Positions 46,052 to 56,547 of a stretch of DNA of 64,000 nucleotides are shown here, one piece after another. Every line of letters begins with the position of its first letter. Position 1 is the first letter of the stretch. Made by a program: the position numbers and the translations under genes. The notes beneath the pieces were generated by a model. That model ran no database searches, was not told the DNA's origin, and saw nothing but the letters and a program-made list of their open reading frames with translations. The stretch comes from Micropterix aruncella (lineage: Eukaryota > Arthropoda > Insecta > Lepidoptera > Micropterigidae): contig OX155980.1 in NCBI GenBank assembly GCA_944548615.1, positions 55,611,903-55,675,902 on the forward strand, given 5' to 3'.

Positions 46052-46923
46052 CAGTGGTTTTCAACCGGTTTCAACCAGTGAGCGGCGAGTATCCTACTGG
46101 TGGACCAACGGGTTTTTCAGTTATTTATTACTAGGTAATGACATGCAACATTTACATTTGTGGACTTACCTACTCAGCATTAAAACTTGGTACACAAAGT
46201 TGGCTTTTGTGACGAATTTGATCGACCATCTTAATAAATTAAATCTAAGCATGACACCATTAGATGAAATAAAAGGCTTTTTCGATAAATTAATTCTGTG
46301 GAAAGGCAAAATTAATAATGGCAACATTTCCATGTTCCATTATACGGGGTGAGATGTAGGTTGGAAAACGGTGTCTGTAAGGCATATAACGATACACTTT
46401 CACACATGTTTTTTTCGCTGTGAAAATCCACGGTCAATTTGCCGTGTTGTCAGTGGAGTATTTATAATTTTCTCATATATTTGGAATATATTATAGTTTA
46501 GATACCATTTGTTTATTTAAAAAAGGGTACTATAAATTGGTTTTCGGGTAGACGACTATGGTTTTGCGACGATTGTCATTCCTTTTAACAAATTTTGTCA
46601 TTGTTTTTTCCAAAATTACAATTATCAGCGTTAAAAATAAATCACTTCCAAACATCGCAGATTCAAGAAATTAATTCTGTACAAGGTTAATATTTTGTAT
46701 ATTTTATAAGTAAACAAATGGTATTTATACCGGGGATGCAAAAACCTAATTAACCACTAATGCTAAATTCCTAGGTGCTCTTACAGCAGTAAATTGTCAA
46801 ATATTTTTGTATTTTTAAAAAATCGTCCGCATTGCTAATGGGCAGCTCTACCCGCCGCCCAAACCATGCCGCTGTGACTCGACTAAAAGTGTGCCGTAAC
46901 CAAGAAAAGGTTGAAAACCACTG
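46052..46923 (+). mobile_element. Deleted hAT element (Charlie-like)
   Basis: 15-bp terminal inverted repeats CAGTGGTTTTCAACC (46052-46066) and GGTTGAAAACCACTG (46909-46923), flanked by 8-bp near-identical target duplications CTCTGAAT and CTCTAAAT. Those are the hallmarks of hAT. The remaining coding part is a transposase fragment at 46143-46352. 872 bp, internally deleted and non-autonomous. Confidence 0.93.
46143..46352 (+). pseudogene. hAT transposase fragment
   Basis: Open frame of 69 codons: KLAFVTNLIDHLNKLNLSMT, DEIKGFFDKLILWKGKINNG, NISMF, matching the WLxDLAFLTDIxxHLNxLNxxLQ...KIxAFxxKLxLWxxxLxxGNxxMFP block of Charlie/ZBED5-like hAT proteins. The N-terminal BED finger, the catalytic block and the C-terminal dimerisation region are missing. 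Confidence 0.88.
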
Positions 46924-47955
46924 CTCTAAATCAATATACAAAATATTATATTTAAATACATTCCTTCAGTTCCACTCTTTAAACACATTTCAAAAAATAT
47001 GTATTTAATAAATTGGGCAATATTGTTCTATTATAGTTTGAGAGTTGTCTTCTCTCCAAATCTTAAAGTTTTTCCGTAAGCGTACTTTATTTAAGTTGTA
47101 GAATATTTTTGTACAGTTAAATTCGCCTGATAGCATTTATTTTTTGTATTACGTTTTAAAAATTTAAATGAGTATGGCTATTTATAATTTCTTCCGCAAG
47201 TGAAATAGTCTATTTAGTTTCCTTATAATTCTTAAGTTGTCGTACACGAAACCTTTTGGCCATTAATAGTTTTGCCATCCATTGTCAAATTGTGTGCCAA
47301 TTCTATGTTATAACCCAAAAAGCATGAATGCTCAATATGTATATTATAAAATACCGTTTGAAAAATATTATTTTAATGATGACTAGTTGAGTATTCCAAT
47401 ATTATTGTATGCTCAATAATTTATGAGAATTATAAAAATTGCCAAGTCTGATCTTTGCATAGATTAGGGCAACACTGAAGTATGCTAGTCCTTACTATTA
47501 AACAACAATATGTAGAAACTGAAATAATAAATAATAATAACTACCTATGTATAATTTTTGAACATAATTATTACGATGTAACAATTCATTCATCGGTAGC
47601 TTAATTAGTAAAAGCTCTTGATTAAATGTTTGATATTCATTGTATGATCTGTTATTTGTCAAATACCTTACCTACATACCTTACCTGATCTTATCCTCAA
47701 ATATACTTGTTTTGGATTTTCCATATTTCCTATTCAACTTTATTAGGGTTCGATTATCTCTGATCGATAACTATCTGATACCACATTCGTTTATTGTATG
47801 ATTTATTTTTAAAAATCTATATTGCTTAGTGCATATGGCATAAATCTGCAATTGGCAATCAAATCTCACAAGAGAGCTACTTCACAACATTGCTGCTTAG
47901 TTGCATGAGATCGACGAGGTCTGAAGGGTGAAGCTTTCTTGATGGGATGTGTTTA
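46924..47955. other. Intergenic stretch, nothing recognised
   Basis: About 1 kb, AT-rich. Confidence 0.5.
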
Positions 47956-48075
47956 TCTAGATGGCCCTAGCGGTAACCGGCCCAGGAGGTGTGAAGTGAG
48001 CGAAGATGCGCCATGTACGATGCGGGTCGCTCACTTCATACCTCCTAGGGCCGGTTGCCGCTAGCGGCATCTAGC
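47956..48075. repeat. Hairpin MITE-like element, 48-bp arms
   Basis: TCTAGATGGCCCTAGCGGTA and on to GTGAAGTGAGCGA is mirrored after a ~23-base loop by TCGCTCACTTCATACC and GCTAGCGGCATCTAG. Arms match at about 43 of 48 bases. Its GC content contrasts with the flanks. Confidence 0.92.
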
Positions 48076-48981
48076 AGAAGAAAGTGTCAGTAAAGATTCC
48101 ATTGTCCTTTAATCGCTGTGGGACAATTAACCCATCGACTGAGGCCGACTGTCAAAATTATTTTAAAAATTCTTACGGGAAACGTCATTTGATATGGACA
48201 CATGTAACTTAAATTTTGTTATTTTTTTGTAGCATAGCAGCACTGAAAGCAAACGAAATGACAAAATGTAATTTGTTTCATTGCCAATCAAGTTAATTCA
48301 GCAGAAACTGACATATACCTGCGATTCCGATAAGAAGTTTAAGTAATTTTGGTCGGCTCTAATTTGGGAGCTCTGAAATGGCGACGCGTTAGTGCCACTT
48401 ATTTTTAGGTTTACACTATTTTGAGCTTTTATCCTCTTATATTCAACAGTTATAGTCTTTTGCGTGGGTTTTATTTATTAAAATATATACCGCTTGTGTT
48501 GATTGTGTTAGCAGGCAAGTTACTCTGCATAGATTAATGCTGCGCAATTGAAGTTTCGGTCGCTTTCAGCCAAACTTGACGCTTGAGCTCTGAGCAGCTT
48601 TCCAAAGTATGCCATATAAATTTGGAGAAATGGTACATATCAGAATAAACAACATCTGCGGTTCCACTGCATCCCATTTTTCGCCGTAGTCAATATTTCA
48701 CTGGGATTATCTGCGATCGTCTATGGTGGTAAGTCAATACTCGAGTAACTATTAAACACAATTTGAAAATCTTTAATAAATGGCCAGCAGTACTTACAGT
48801 AATGTATCGTGGACAGGGTTGCGTCTTTCTGGTTGCGTCTACGATTTGTTCGATAGTCGCTCAGTTACTTTTTATTTCCAAATTTACTGTATTTCAACAA
48901 ATTTCGACCTTTTGAGTTTAATGTTACACATTTGAATGAACCCAGTATACCTTCCAATGTTATAAAAGCTCAGCACCTTAC
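48076..48981. other. Intergenic stretch, nothing recognised
   Basis: About 900 bases of unremarkable sequence. Confidence 0.5.
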
Positions 48982-49157
48982 GACCTATTTTTCACTAAGC
49001 GGCTAGTTCTATTTATTCAGTTAAGAAATAAGCGCGATTCCTATTTATTCCAATAAGTCATATATACCATACCCATTGACGCGGCAGCGACTCGGATATA
49101 AATAGGATTCGCGCGCAGCCAGCCACCTGCGACTAGCCGCCTAGTGGAAAATAAGTC
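48982..49157. repeat. Foldback element with nested inverted arms
   Basis: CTATTTTTCACTAAGCGGC pairs with GCCGCCTAGTGGAAAATAAG at the other end. Inside, GCGCGATTCCTATTTATTCC pairs with GGATATAAATAGGATTCGCG. Total about 175 bp. Confidence 0.85.
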
Positions 49158-49564
49158 TAACTGCTTACTCCTCTTAATAATTTTATAACTTCCGTGTCCT
49201 TCAGAATTAATAATTATACTTATTTTTACAGATTTCATCATTACACCTATCTACACTCTCCTTATTGTACATTTATATCTGTCATCGATTCATCATAGTA
49301 CCAGAATTAAATGGAGGCCTGTGTTAAGTTCGTACACTGAATGTTGGACACTGATGATAATAATAGAATAGAATAGAATAGAATAACTTTATTGTGCTAT
49401 AAAACATAACTTAATGAATATTACGCTGGTTTTATAAAAAAGACATTTTATGCACAAATAGCGGGGATAATCAACGTGGTCCTTATTTTTTAGGGTGGCT
49501 GTTTTTTATGCGGACATTGGCAAATATCATGACTTTGTTAACAATCATTTGAATTGGTATATAA
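49158..49564. other. Flank of the LTR element with target duplication
   Basis: Contains a short (AATAG)n run at 49366-49384. Ends with the target duplication TATAA (49560-49564). Confidence 0.7.
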
Positions 49565-49623
49565 TGGAGGATTTACGTAAACTCCTCGATTAGTTAGATA
49601 TTAAAAATAAAGTTAAAAATAGG

Positions 49624-49738
49624 TTAACCTGTCGGAAGCCAGTCGTGCTATAAATAAATTTTACAGATTTTAAATAAATACCAGATAATTCGTCCAATAA
49701 AGAAACTTCAAACGGCGTGGAGGCCACCCCGAGATTAA
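49624..49738. mobile_element. TTAA-ended MITE relic in the LTR
   Basis: From TTAACCTGTCGGAAGCC to GGCGTGGAGGCCACCCCGAG + ATTAA, this 115-bp piece shares both ends with the 185-bp element at 34283-34467. It is present in both LTRs (second copy 56607-56721). Confidence 0.75.
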
Positions 49739-50481
49739 AATATGGTTAATATATTACATACTCGAATGGGGCAAGGCCGGGGTTCTGAGAAAGGGATGAG
49801 GGTTCAGAAATTACGACGGCCGAGGGTCTAACAGTGGCATAATAACAATAGACCAAGGAAGCCATACATCAGCTGGTAAACTGTCTCGTCCGCCTGGAAA
49901 AAGGAAAAAAAAAAAAAGGTCCGTCTAGAAACAAGGGCCGTAAATTATTGGCGGCAGCGGAGGGGTAGGTGCTCTGGGGTGGTCTTTAAAAGGGCCATAA
50001 TCAAAAACCAAAATATGCGATTGAAGCGCTATAAAGGTATTGTGTCTCCCACTCGAGTACTTGAGAAAGCGACCGACCCTTCATATAACATATTTTATAA
50101 ATAAAATTAACGCTAGAATAAGTCTATGTTAAAACTTGCCTGTACAATTTAAATTAAAACGTTTCTCGCTCGTTATATGTAGCTGATATTATCTTTATAG
50201 TTATTTTAGACAGTTGATAGAACCTAGCATATTATGTTTGAATTTGAAATATTAAGATTTTCTGAAAACACATTTAAGCCTAAGTTTCACACGCCCTCAT
50301 GTCTTCGAAGGGGCGTGGTATGTATTTTTTTGTTGCTAGCCGGTGCCGAGTATAGCCAATCCCGGACCAGGGGGCATAGACGAGTTGGTCAGCTGTATTT
50401 TGACGCTGAACTCGTCAGTCAGTCAGTAAGATTTTGAGAGCGCCGCAAATAGGTGGCCGATCGGAAAACTGTCTTAGCTCG

Positions 50482-50488
50482 TATAAAA
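50482..50488 (+). promoter_or_regulatory. TATA box of the LTR promoter
   Basis: TATAAAA in the GC-mixed part of the LTR, about 90 bases upstream of AATAAA (50575-50580). Its duplicate is at 57465-57471. Confidence 0.6.
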
Positions 50489-50820
50489 TAGACATTCATA
50501 TTAACTCTGGGCAATAATGTTGGAAATGTGTTCAGTCGTGTATCGAGATTGATGTGTACGTGTACCTTGAATCAAATAAAGACATTAAAATTCAGTGCAA
50601 GGTTTCGTCATTCACCTGCTCTCCTAATCTCCATCATCGTCATCTACAAGGGAAAATCGCAGTTTCGACTCAGGATATCGAAGAAGAACAAAGGCGTGAG
50701 TAATTGTACAGTCCACTAATTATTAATCAAAGGAGTCTCACGCCCTCTCCGCAACGAGCGGAGATGAAATAATGGTCGTTCCGGTCAGTCAGCGAGAGGT
50801 CTGATCGGATCTACCATAAG

Positions 50821-50838
50821 TGGTCCTTCGAGCCGGAT
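50821..50838 (+). promoter_or_regulatory. Primer-binding site complementary to tRNA-Tyr 3' end
   Basis: TGGTCCTTCGAGCCGGAT starts four bases after the LTR. Its complement ATCCGGCTCGAAGGACCA equals the 3' end of insect tRNA-Tyr (acceptor stem plus CCA), as I recall it. The tRNA would prime minus-strand DNA synthesis here. Confidence 0.8.
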
Positions 50839-50901
50839 GTGACGAAGAGATATTACAATAGTTCCTGTTTCGGAAAAAATAAATTACTCAAAAAATCCAA
50901 G

Positions 50902-53900
50902 ATGAGTTCTGTAAACGGATCTCATGCAGCATCGAGAAGCAGCCAAAGGAGCGATAGGATGCAGGAGATAAAAGATGCATCAGAGGAATTGAGAAGAGTG
51001 ACACGGCAGCGGGCTAAGGTTGCAGCGGAAAAGAAGAAGATGGAAGCTCAGCGCGCGGCGGAAGAGGCTGACCTCAACGCAGAATTGGAAAAGCAGAGGT
51101 CACAGGAGGCGGCGGAGAGGAGGAAACGAGAGGCGCGGCACGCCGTCGGACAAGCGGACATCGATGCGGAAATGGAGATGCTAGAAGCCGATAGCCAGCA
51201 CGCGCTGCGAATGCTAGAAGTGGTATCTGAAGCATTTGGGAGCACTGAGGGAGGTAGCGCATGGGGAAGAGAGAGGAGCCTCGCCGAAGACGGAGATGCA
51301 GCCGAACGCACGACGCAGTGGGCAGACTACCATACGCCTACGGCAGAGGGAGGAAACGCAGCGTCGGAAGCCGCAGCGCGCGCGTCGGCAGGAGCGGCAG
51401 AGGGAGACGCCGCGCGCGCGGTCGAACGGGAGCAAGCGGAAGGCGCAAGGCGAGACAGGGCGGTGAGTCCGGCGGCGGGAGCCGCCGCACTTATCGCACC
51501 TGAGAAGACGTCGAGCGATCAACGGGGGGCGGCCAGCTCAAAGGCTGGCGCAACTACGGAGACCGGGGAAGAATTTATCGAAAGGGTAAGTCGCTTAATC
51601 TCAGTCGCTTCTTTAAAACCGCAATTTAATAAAGAATTACCAACCTTCTCGGGAGACCCGTTACACTTTATAGCGTTTAAATCCATATTTTTTCAATCAA
51701 CAGAGATATTAAAATTAAGTGATGAACAGAATTTATTAAGATTACAAACCGCTCTTAAAGGTAGGGCTCGCGACAGTGTATCAGGATTATTGATGGCTCC
51801 CCAAAATGTAGGAGAAATCATGAAGTCATTAGAATTGCTTTTCGGTAATGGGAACGTAATATTACAACGCACTTTAGCCGAGATAAGGAAAATAAGAGAA
51901 CTTAGAGAAGGTTTAGATGCTGAAGAACTCTTAAGATTCGCATGTCAGGTAAAAAACTTGGTGGCGACAGTACGTTCTTTGGATAAAACCGAGCATTTGT
52001 GTAATCCGGAGTTGCTTACGACATTAGTATCAAAGTTGCCAAGGAACTTAGTTATACATTGGGTAGGAGATAGAAACAAATCAGGATTATCTGACCCAGC
52101 ATTAGTTCAATTCGCGAGGTGGCTGGAAGAGATGGCGGTAAGGGCACTAGACGCCGGAATCAGCGCCGGGGACTCGGGAAGGAGAGAGGAAAGACCGCGA
52201 GAGAAGAGAGGCAAAGAGGTCCCTCGAAAAAATTACGTAATGCACGTTCATAACAAAAACTCCCCAAAATGTGCTTATTGTAAAGGCGAACATTATATCA
52301 GCCGTTGCGAAGGGCTGAAAGCACTTTCACTTACCGAACGCTGGGACGCTGCAAAAAAAGCAAGGGTATGTTTTAAGTGTCTCGCGACCGCTCATAGCCG
52401 CCATAATTGCCCGCTGTATAAAAAATATCCAAAAAACAAGTTCCACTTTCTGTTGACGGGCAGCGCAGAGGCGACGAACGAAAACGGAAGTACGGTAAAT
52501 GCAGACGGGCAACGGGATATTGTCGCAAATACCGTAGCTTATAACGGAGTACTTTTACAAGTATTACCTATTAAAATAATAGGACCTTGCGGGGAGAAGA
52601 GTATATACGCCCTTCTTGATAGCGGCTCCACGATCACGCTATTAGATCAGGAAATAGCAAAAGAATTAGGAATCGGGGGTTTGAGAAGCTCGATAGAAGT
52701 TGCCGGAGTGAAAGGGATGAGAGTCACTACGCAAGATGCAGAGGCTGTAAACTTTACAATTAAGGGCGCATTGAGTAATCGGCCTTTTGAGGTGAGAGGA
52801 TATAGCGTGAAAAATTTGGACCTTCCGACGTTAAAGTGTTTTTCAGGCAAAGGAACACGGCGGGCGGTCGTTGCCGCGTACGAGGCAAAACAGCTGATCG
52901 GCGTGCAACCTAAATTATTACTAGGAGCGGACTGCGGAGACCTGATGGTTTCGCGTAATGTTTCGCGCATAAACAACGAGTTACACCTATCACAAACAAA
53001 GTTAGGTTGGGTACCGATCGGGGGAAGTTCGTTTAATAGCCCGAAAGAGACGATTTATAATTTCTGCATTAATGGAAACAGCGATGATTCGTTACTAAAC
53101 GCTTTGCTAGAAGAAAATATTAATCTAGAGCAAATGTGGCCCGCTAAACAAAGGAAAACGGCGGCCGTAAATAGGGCAGAAGAATTACTGGAAGCAACCA
53201 CTTCTCTAAAAGACGGTGTTTGGACAACTGGTTTATTATGGAACGATGACCGAAGACGACTACCTGATAGTAGACCGCTCGCGCTCGCGAGGTTGAACTC
53301 AGTGGAAAAGAAAATGGAAAAAGACCCGGAATATGAAAAAGCATATTGCCTAAGAATGAGTCAATATATAAAGGCGGGCTACGCCGAAGAAGTACCTCCG
53401 GACGGTTTGACGGGGCGTGAAAATATTTGGTTTCTCCCTCACCTTGGGGTGAGCCATGCCGCCAAGCCGGGGAAGGTGCGAATTGTTCACGACGCCGCTG
53501 CACGAGTGCACGGGGTGTCCTTAAATACACAACTACTGCACGGCCCGGATTATTTCAATAATATAGTAGGAATAATAGGCAGGTTTCGCGAACACGCGAT
53601 CGGGTTTACCGCAGACATCGCCGATATGTTTTTACGGATACGGATAAAGGAAGACGATAGCTACCGACAACTATTTCTTTGGAGAGGTAACCGTAAAGAC
53701 ATCGAACCCATAACCTTTCGGATGAGAACCCTAATATTCGGGTCTCGTTCCTCCCCCGCCTCAGCCCAATTTGTGCGTATTAAAAACGCAGAGAGATACC
53801 GAGATCAATATCCGGAGGCTGCAGCAGCTATAATTAATAATTTTTATATGGACGACCTTATTCATGGAGCAGAAACGGCGAAAGAGGCACGGAAATTAAT

Positions 53901-56430
53901 CAAAGATATTAATTGGATCAATGAGCAAGGTAACTTTAAATTGACCGGCTGGGCGAGCAATGATCCCGAAGTACTGGATGTTTTGCAGCGGGAAGAATGC
54001 GGCAACAAGACGATTGCGCTAGAGAAAAACGAACTTGGTGCTCAGCGTTTACTTGGTTTAGTGTGGATGCCGGCGACCGATGAGCTGGCTTTTAACCTTC
54101 GTATGGAAAAACTGGGCGATAATTTAAAGACAGGAATCGGGGTTCCCACTAAGAGAGAGGCGTTAAGGCTCATTATGTCATTATGGGACCCTTTAGGTTT
54201 GCTGAGCCCCATAACTTTGAGGGCAAAGGTCATAATGCAGTCAATATGGGCGAGTGGCGTGACCTGGGACCAACCGGTTCCACCAGAAGTACTCCATAGC
54301 TGGAGAGACTGGCTGAAAACACTGCAAATGGCTCAAAATGTGCGGATTCCGAGGCATCTGGGTACAACCCGCGATCCTACCGAAAAAAGAGAATTACACG
54401 TGTTTTGTGATGCGTCAAAACAAGCTATGTGTGGCGTCGCTTATTTACGAATTGAGCGAGGAAACGGAGAAATAATCGTGTCATTCGTTGCGAGTAAAAC
54501 TCGAGTAGGGCCGCTAAAGGGACTGACTATACCTAGAATGGAGCTGACTGCGGCGCTATTGGGGGCGCAGCTAGCAGACAAAATTATAAAGGAACAAGCT
54601 ATAGGTATTCATGAAAAGATCCTGTGGACAGATGCCACTAACGTCTTGTGGTGGATAAGATCTCAGAGTGAAAACCATCAACAGTTTGTGGCAAATCGAC
54701 TAGGGGCCCTGGACGATTTAACGCAACCATCTGAATGGCGATGGCTCGATGGGAAAAGCAATGCGGCAGATGACGCGACTCGCGTCGTAACAACAATCGA
54801 TATGTCTTCGAACAGCCGTTGGCTGAACGGGCCAAATTTTTTACGCGGCCGGCGGGACCAGTGGCCAGCTGAGATACCGCCACAGCCAAACGAAAGTGAA
54901 AAGAAAGCGTTAGAGTTTAAACCAATAGCCGTCCTCGCGCTGAGAACCGAACCGACTAGCCTTATAAACGTGGGTAGATTCTCACAACATCGTAGAATCG
55001 TACGTACGATGGCCTATGTAATGAAATTTTGTCAAAAACATAAGAAAGAGGCGGAACTGGGCGGTTTGGACGGGCTAGATATCGGCCGCGCTGAACTCGC
55101 TCTCATAAAAGAATCTCAAGTGAGGTGTTTTAACAGGGAAATTGATATGATAAAAAAGGAAAGGATCTTGTCGAAAGATAGCAGGCTGCACGGTCTCAAT
55201 TTGCATGTCGACCAACGGGGTATAATTCGAATCAGCGGGAGAATTGATAACGCTCCCGGGGTATCGTACGATACCAAACACCCTATGGTACTCGACGGCC
55301 GAGATTTATATACTCAATTATTGATTAAAAGAACGCACGAAGAGACTGCGCACGGCGGAATAGAGCTAGTACTTTCTGTCCTACGTCAGAGATTCTGGTT
55401 AATAAGCGCGCGAGCCACGATAAAAAAACTTATATTTCAATGCGTACCTTGCACTATGCGAAAATCTAAACCAATGACCGCGATAATGGGTCAGCTACCA
55501 GCTGAACGTATCAATGCACATTCTAGGTGTTTCGCGTCGGTTGGCGTTGATTTTTGGGGTCCTATGTACGTCACGGTGCGCAGGAAGCCTGAAAAGCGCT
55601 ACGGTTTATTATTCTCTTGTTTAAGTAGCCGCGCGTCTCACATAGAATTGGCACACGACCTGTCCACAAACTCGGCTATGCAAGCAATACGTAGATTCAT
55701 AGCTAGGCGCGGTAAACCGCAAATCATTATGTCAGACAATGGCGCGAGTTTTAAGAAAGCGAGCGTTGAATTGAAAAAAGCGGTTTCCGAAATCAATAAC
55801 GAAGAAATTCGAGATCGCCTCAGTAATGAACAAATTACGTGGAAGTTCATCCCGCCTGTTTCACCGAGTCATGGAGGCGGTTGGGAATCAATGATTAAAT
55901 CGACCAAGAGGGCTTTAGAAGCCGTGTTAAAGGAGAGAGCTCCACCGGAGGAGGTTCTGAGAACTTTACTAGCCGAGGTGGAGTTAATTCTGAATATGAG
56001 ACCGATCTCACACGTCACCGATGATAGTCGAGACGAGGCGCCCCTAACTCCTAATCACTTGCTACTAGGACATGCAGGGGGAACTTCAGCCATGGGGGAA
56101 TATGAGGTCGATAAGGTAAACAGCAGGAGGCAATGGGTACAGACACAAGCGATGGCAGATTCATTTTGGCACCGGTGGAAGCGCGAGGTATTACCTACGA
56201 TGGTGCAACGACCTAAGTGGAAGGTCCCGCAAAAATCTCTGGAGGTCGGAGACCTAGTACTATTGCTGGATCCCTCCATGGAGCGGGGTAAATGGACTCG
56301 GGGACGAATTGAGGCGATTTACCCAGACAAGCAGAAAGTCGTAAGGAGAGTAGATGTCAGGGCAGGAGGCAAGATTTATCGTAGAACAATAGGTAAATTA
56401 GTTAGGCTGACCACGGAAGTGCAGACATAA
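50902..56430 (+). CDS. BEL/Pao Gag-Pol polyprotein
   Basis: 1842 residues from ATG 50902; the frame opens earlier at 50839 (GTG) but the first ATG is preferred. A charged coiled-coil-like N-terminus is followed by a Gag-like region (residues ~230-400, DUF1759-type), then two Cys/His knuckles near residue 456 (CAYCKGEHYISRC, CFKCLATAHSRHNC). The aspartic protease has ALLDSGSTITLLD near 570. The reverse transcriptase spans ~780-1110 with FTADIADMFLRIRI and the catalytic YMDD near 983. RNase H begins HVFCDASKQAM near 1166. The integrase zinc finger has HEETAHGG...CVPCTMRK (~1478-1520); its core D-D-E is in VGVDFWGP, SDNGASF, and GGWESMIKS; then a DUF5641-like C-terminus. No break seen. Confidence 0.96.
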   Translation: MSSVNGSHAASRSSQRSDRMQEIKDASEELRRVTRQRAKVAAEKKKMEAQRAAEEADLNAELEKQRSQEAAERRKREARHAVGQADIDAEMEMLEADSQHALRMLEVVSEAFGSTEGGSAWGRERSLAEDGDAAERTTQWADYHTPTAEGGNAASEAAARASAGAAEGDAARAVEREQAEGARRDRAVSPAAGAAALIAPEKTSSDQRGAASSKAGATTETGEEFIERVSRLISVASLKPQFNKELPTFSGDPLHFIAFKSIFFQSTEILKLSDEQNLLRLQTALKGRARDSVSGLLMAPQNVGEIMKSLELLFGNGNVILQRTLAEIRKIRELREGLDAEELLRFACQVKNLVATVRSLDKTEHLCNPELLTTLVSKLPRNLVIHWVGDRNKSGLSDPALVQFARWLEEMAVRALDAGISAGDSGRREERPREKRGKEVPRKNYVMHVHNKNSPKCAYCKGEHYISRCEGLKALSLTERWDAAKKARVCFKCLATAHSRHNCPLYKKYPKNKFHFLLTGSAEATNENGSTVNADGQRDIVANTVAYNGVLLQVLPIKIIGPCGEKSIYALLDSGSTITLLDQEIAKELGIGGLRSSIEVAGVKGMRVTTQDAEAVNFTIKGALSNRPFEVRGYSVKNLDLPTLKCFSGKGTRRAVVAAYEAKQLIGVQPKLLLGADCGDLMVSRNVSRINNELHLSQTKLGWVPIGGSSFNSPKETIYNFCINGNSDDSLLNALLEENINLEQMWPAKQRKTAAVNRAEELLEATTSLKDGVWTTGLLWNDDRRRLPDSRPLALARLNSVEKKMEKDPEYEKAYCLRMSQYIKAGYAEEVPPDGLTGRENIWFLPHLGVSHAAKPGKVRIVHDAAARVHGVSLNTQLLHGPDYFNNIVGIIGRFREHAIGFTADIADMFLRIRIKEDDSYRQLFLWRGNRKDIEPITFRMRTLIFGSRSSPASAQFVRIKNAERYRDQYPEAAAAIINNFYMDDLIHGAETAKEARKLIKDINWINEQGNFKLTGWASNDPEVLDVLQREECGNKTIALEKNELGAQRLLGLVWMPATDELAFNLRMEKLGDNLKTGIGVPTKREALRLIMSLWDPLGLLSPITLRAKVIMQSIWASGVTWDQPVPPEVLHSWRDWLKTLQMAQNVRIPRHLGTTRDPTEKRELHVFCDASKQAMCGVAYLRIERGNGEIIVSFVASKTRVGPLKGLTIPRMELTAALLGAQLADKIIKEQAIGIHEKILWTDATNVLWWIRSQSENHQQFVANRLGALDDLTQPSEWRWLDGKSNAADDATRVVTTIDMSSNSRWLNGPNFLRGRRDQWPAEIPPQPNESEKKALEFKPIAVLALRTEPTSLINVGRFSQHRRIVRTMAYVMKFCQKHKKEAELGGLDGLDIGRAELALIKESQVRCFNREIDMIKKERILSKDSRLHGLNLHVDQRGIIRISGRIDNAPGVSYDTKHPMVLDGRDLYTQLLIKRTHEETAHGGIELVLSVLRQRFWLISARATIKKLIFQCVPCTMRKSKPMTAIMGQLPAERINAHSRCFASVGVDFWGPMYVTVRRKPEKRYGLLFSCLSSRASHIELAHDLSTNSAMQAIRRFIARRGKPQIIMSDNGASFKKASVELKKAVSEINNEEIRDRLSNEQITWKFIPPVSPSHGGGWESMIKSTKRALEAVLKERAPPEEVLRTLLAEVELILNMRPISHVTDDSRDEAPLTPNHLLLGHAGGTSAMGEYEVDKVNSRRQWVQTQAMADSFWHRWKREVLPTMVQRPKWKVPQKSLEVGDLVLLLDPSMERGKWTRGRIEAIYPDKQKVVRRVDVRAGGKIYRRTIGKLVRLTTEVQT

Positions 56431-56533
56431 GAACGTAAAAATAGGTTATTATTGAATAAGTAAGGAAAACAACTTATAGTAATGTAAATAATCTTAAGGA
56501 GCTTTTGGCATCGAATCGACAAACAAAGATGCC

Positions 56534-56547
56534 AAAAGGGGGGAAAA
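56534..56547 (+). promoter_or_regulatory. Polypurine tract
   Basis: AAAAGGGGGGAAAA directly abuts the 3' LTR and would prime plus-strand DNA synthesis. Confidence 0.85.

Larger units (their letters stand above)
49565..50816 (+). repeat. 5' LTR of the BEL/Pao element
   Basis: 1252 bp, TG...CA ends. It carries a TATAAAA at 50482-50488 and an AATAAA at 50575-50580, so transcription would start at about 50510 and the R/U5 region would follow. It includes a copy of the TTAA-ended MITE at 49624-49738. The short open frames within are identical in the other LTR and are not genes. Confidence 0.95.

Noticed and set aside
50234..50719. Two open frames of 67 and 63 codons, repeated at 57217-57702
   Set aside because: They lie within the two LTRs, are identical because the LTRs are, and have no motif.
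51048..56279. Antisense and shifted frames across the BEL Gag-Pol
   Set aside because: Shadow frames of a high-confidence ORF, with no motif of their own.
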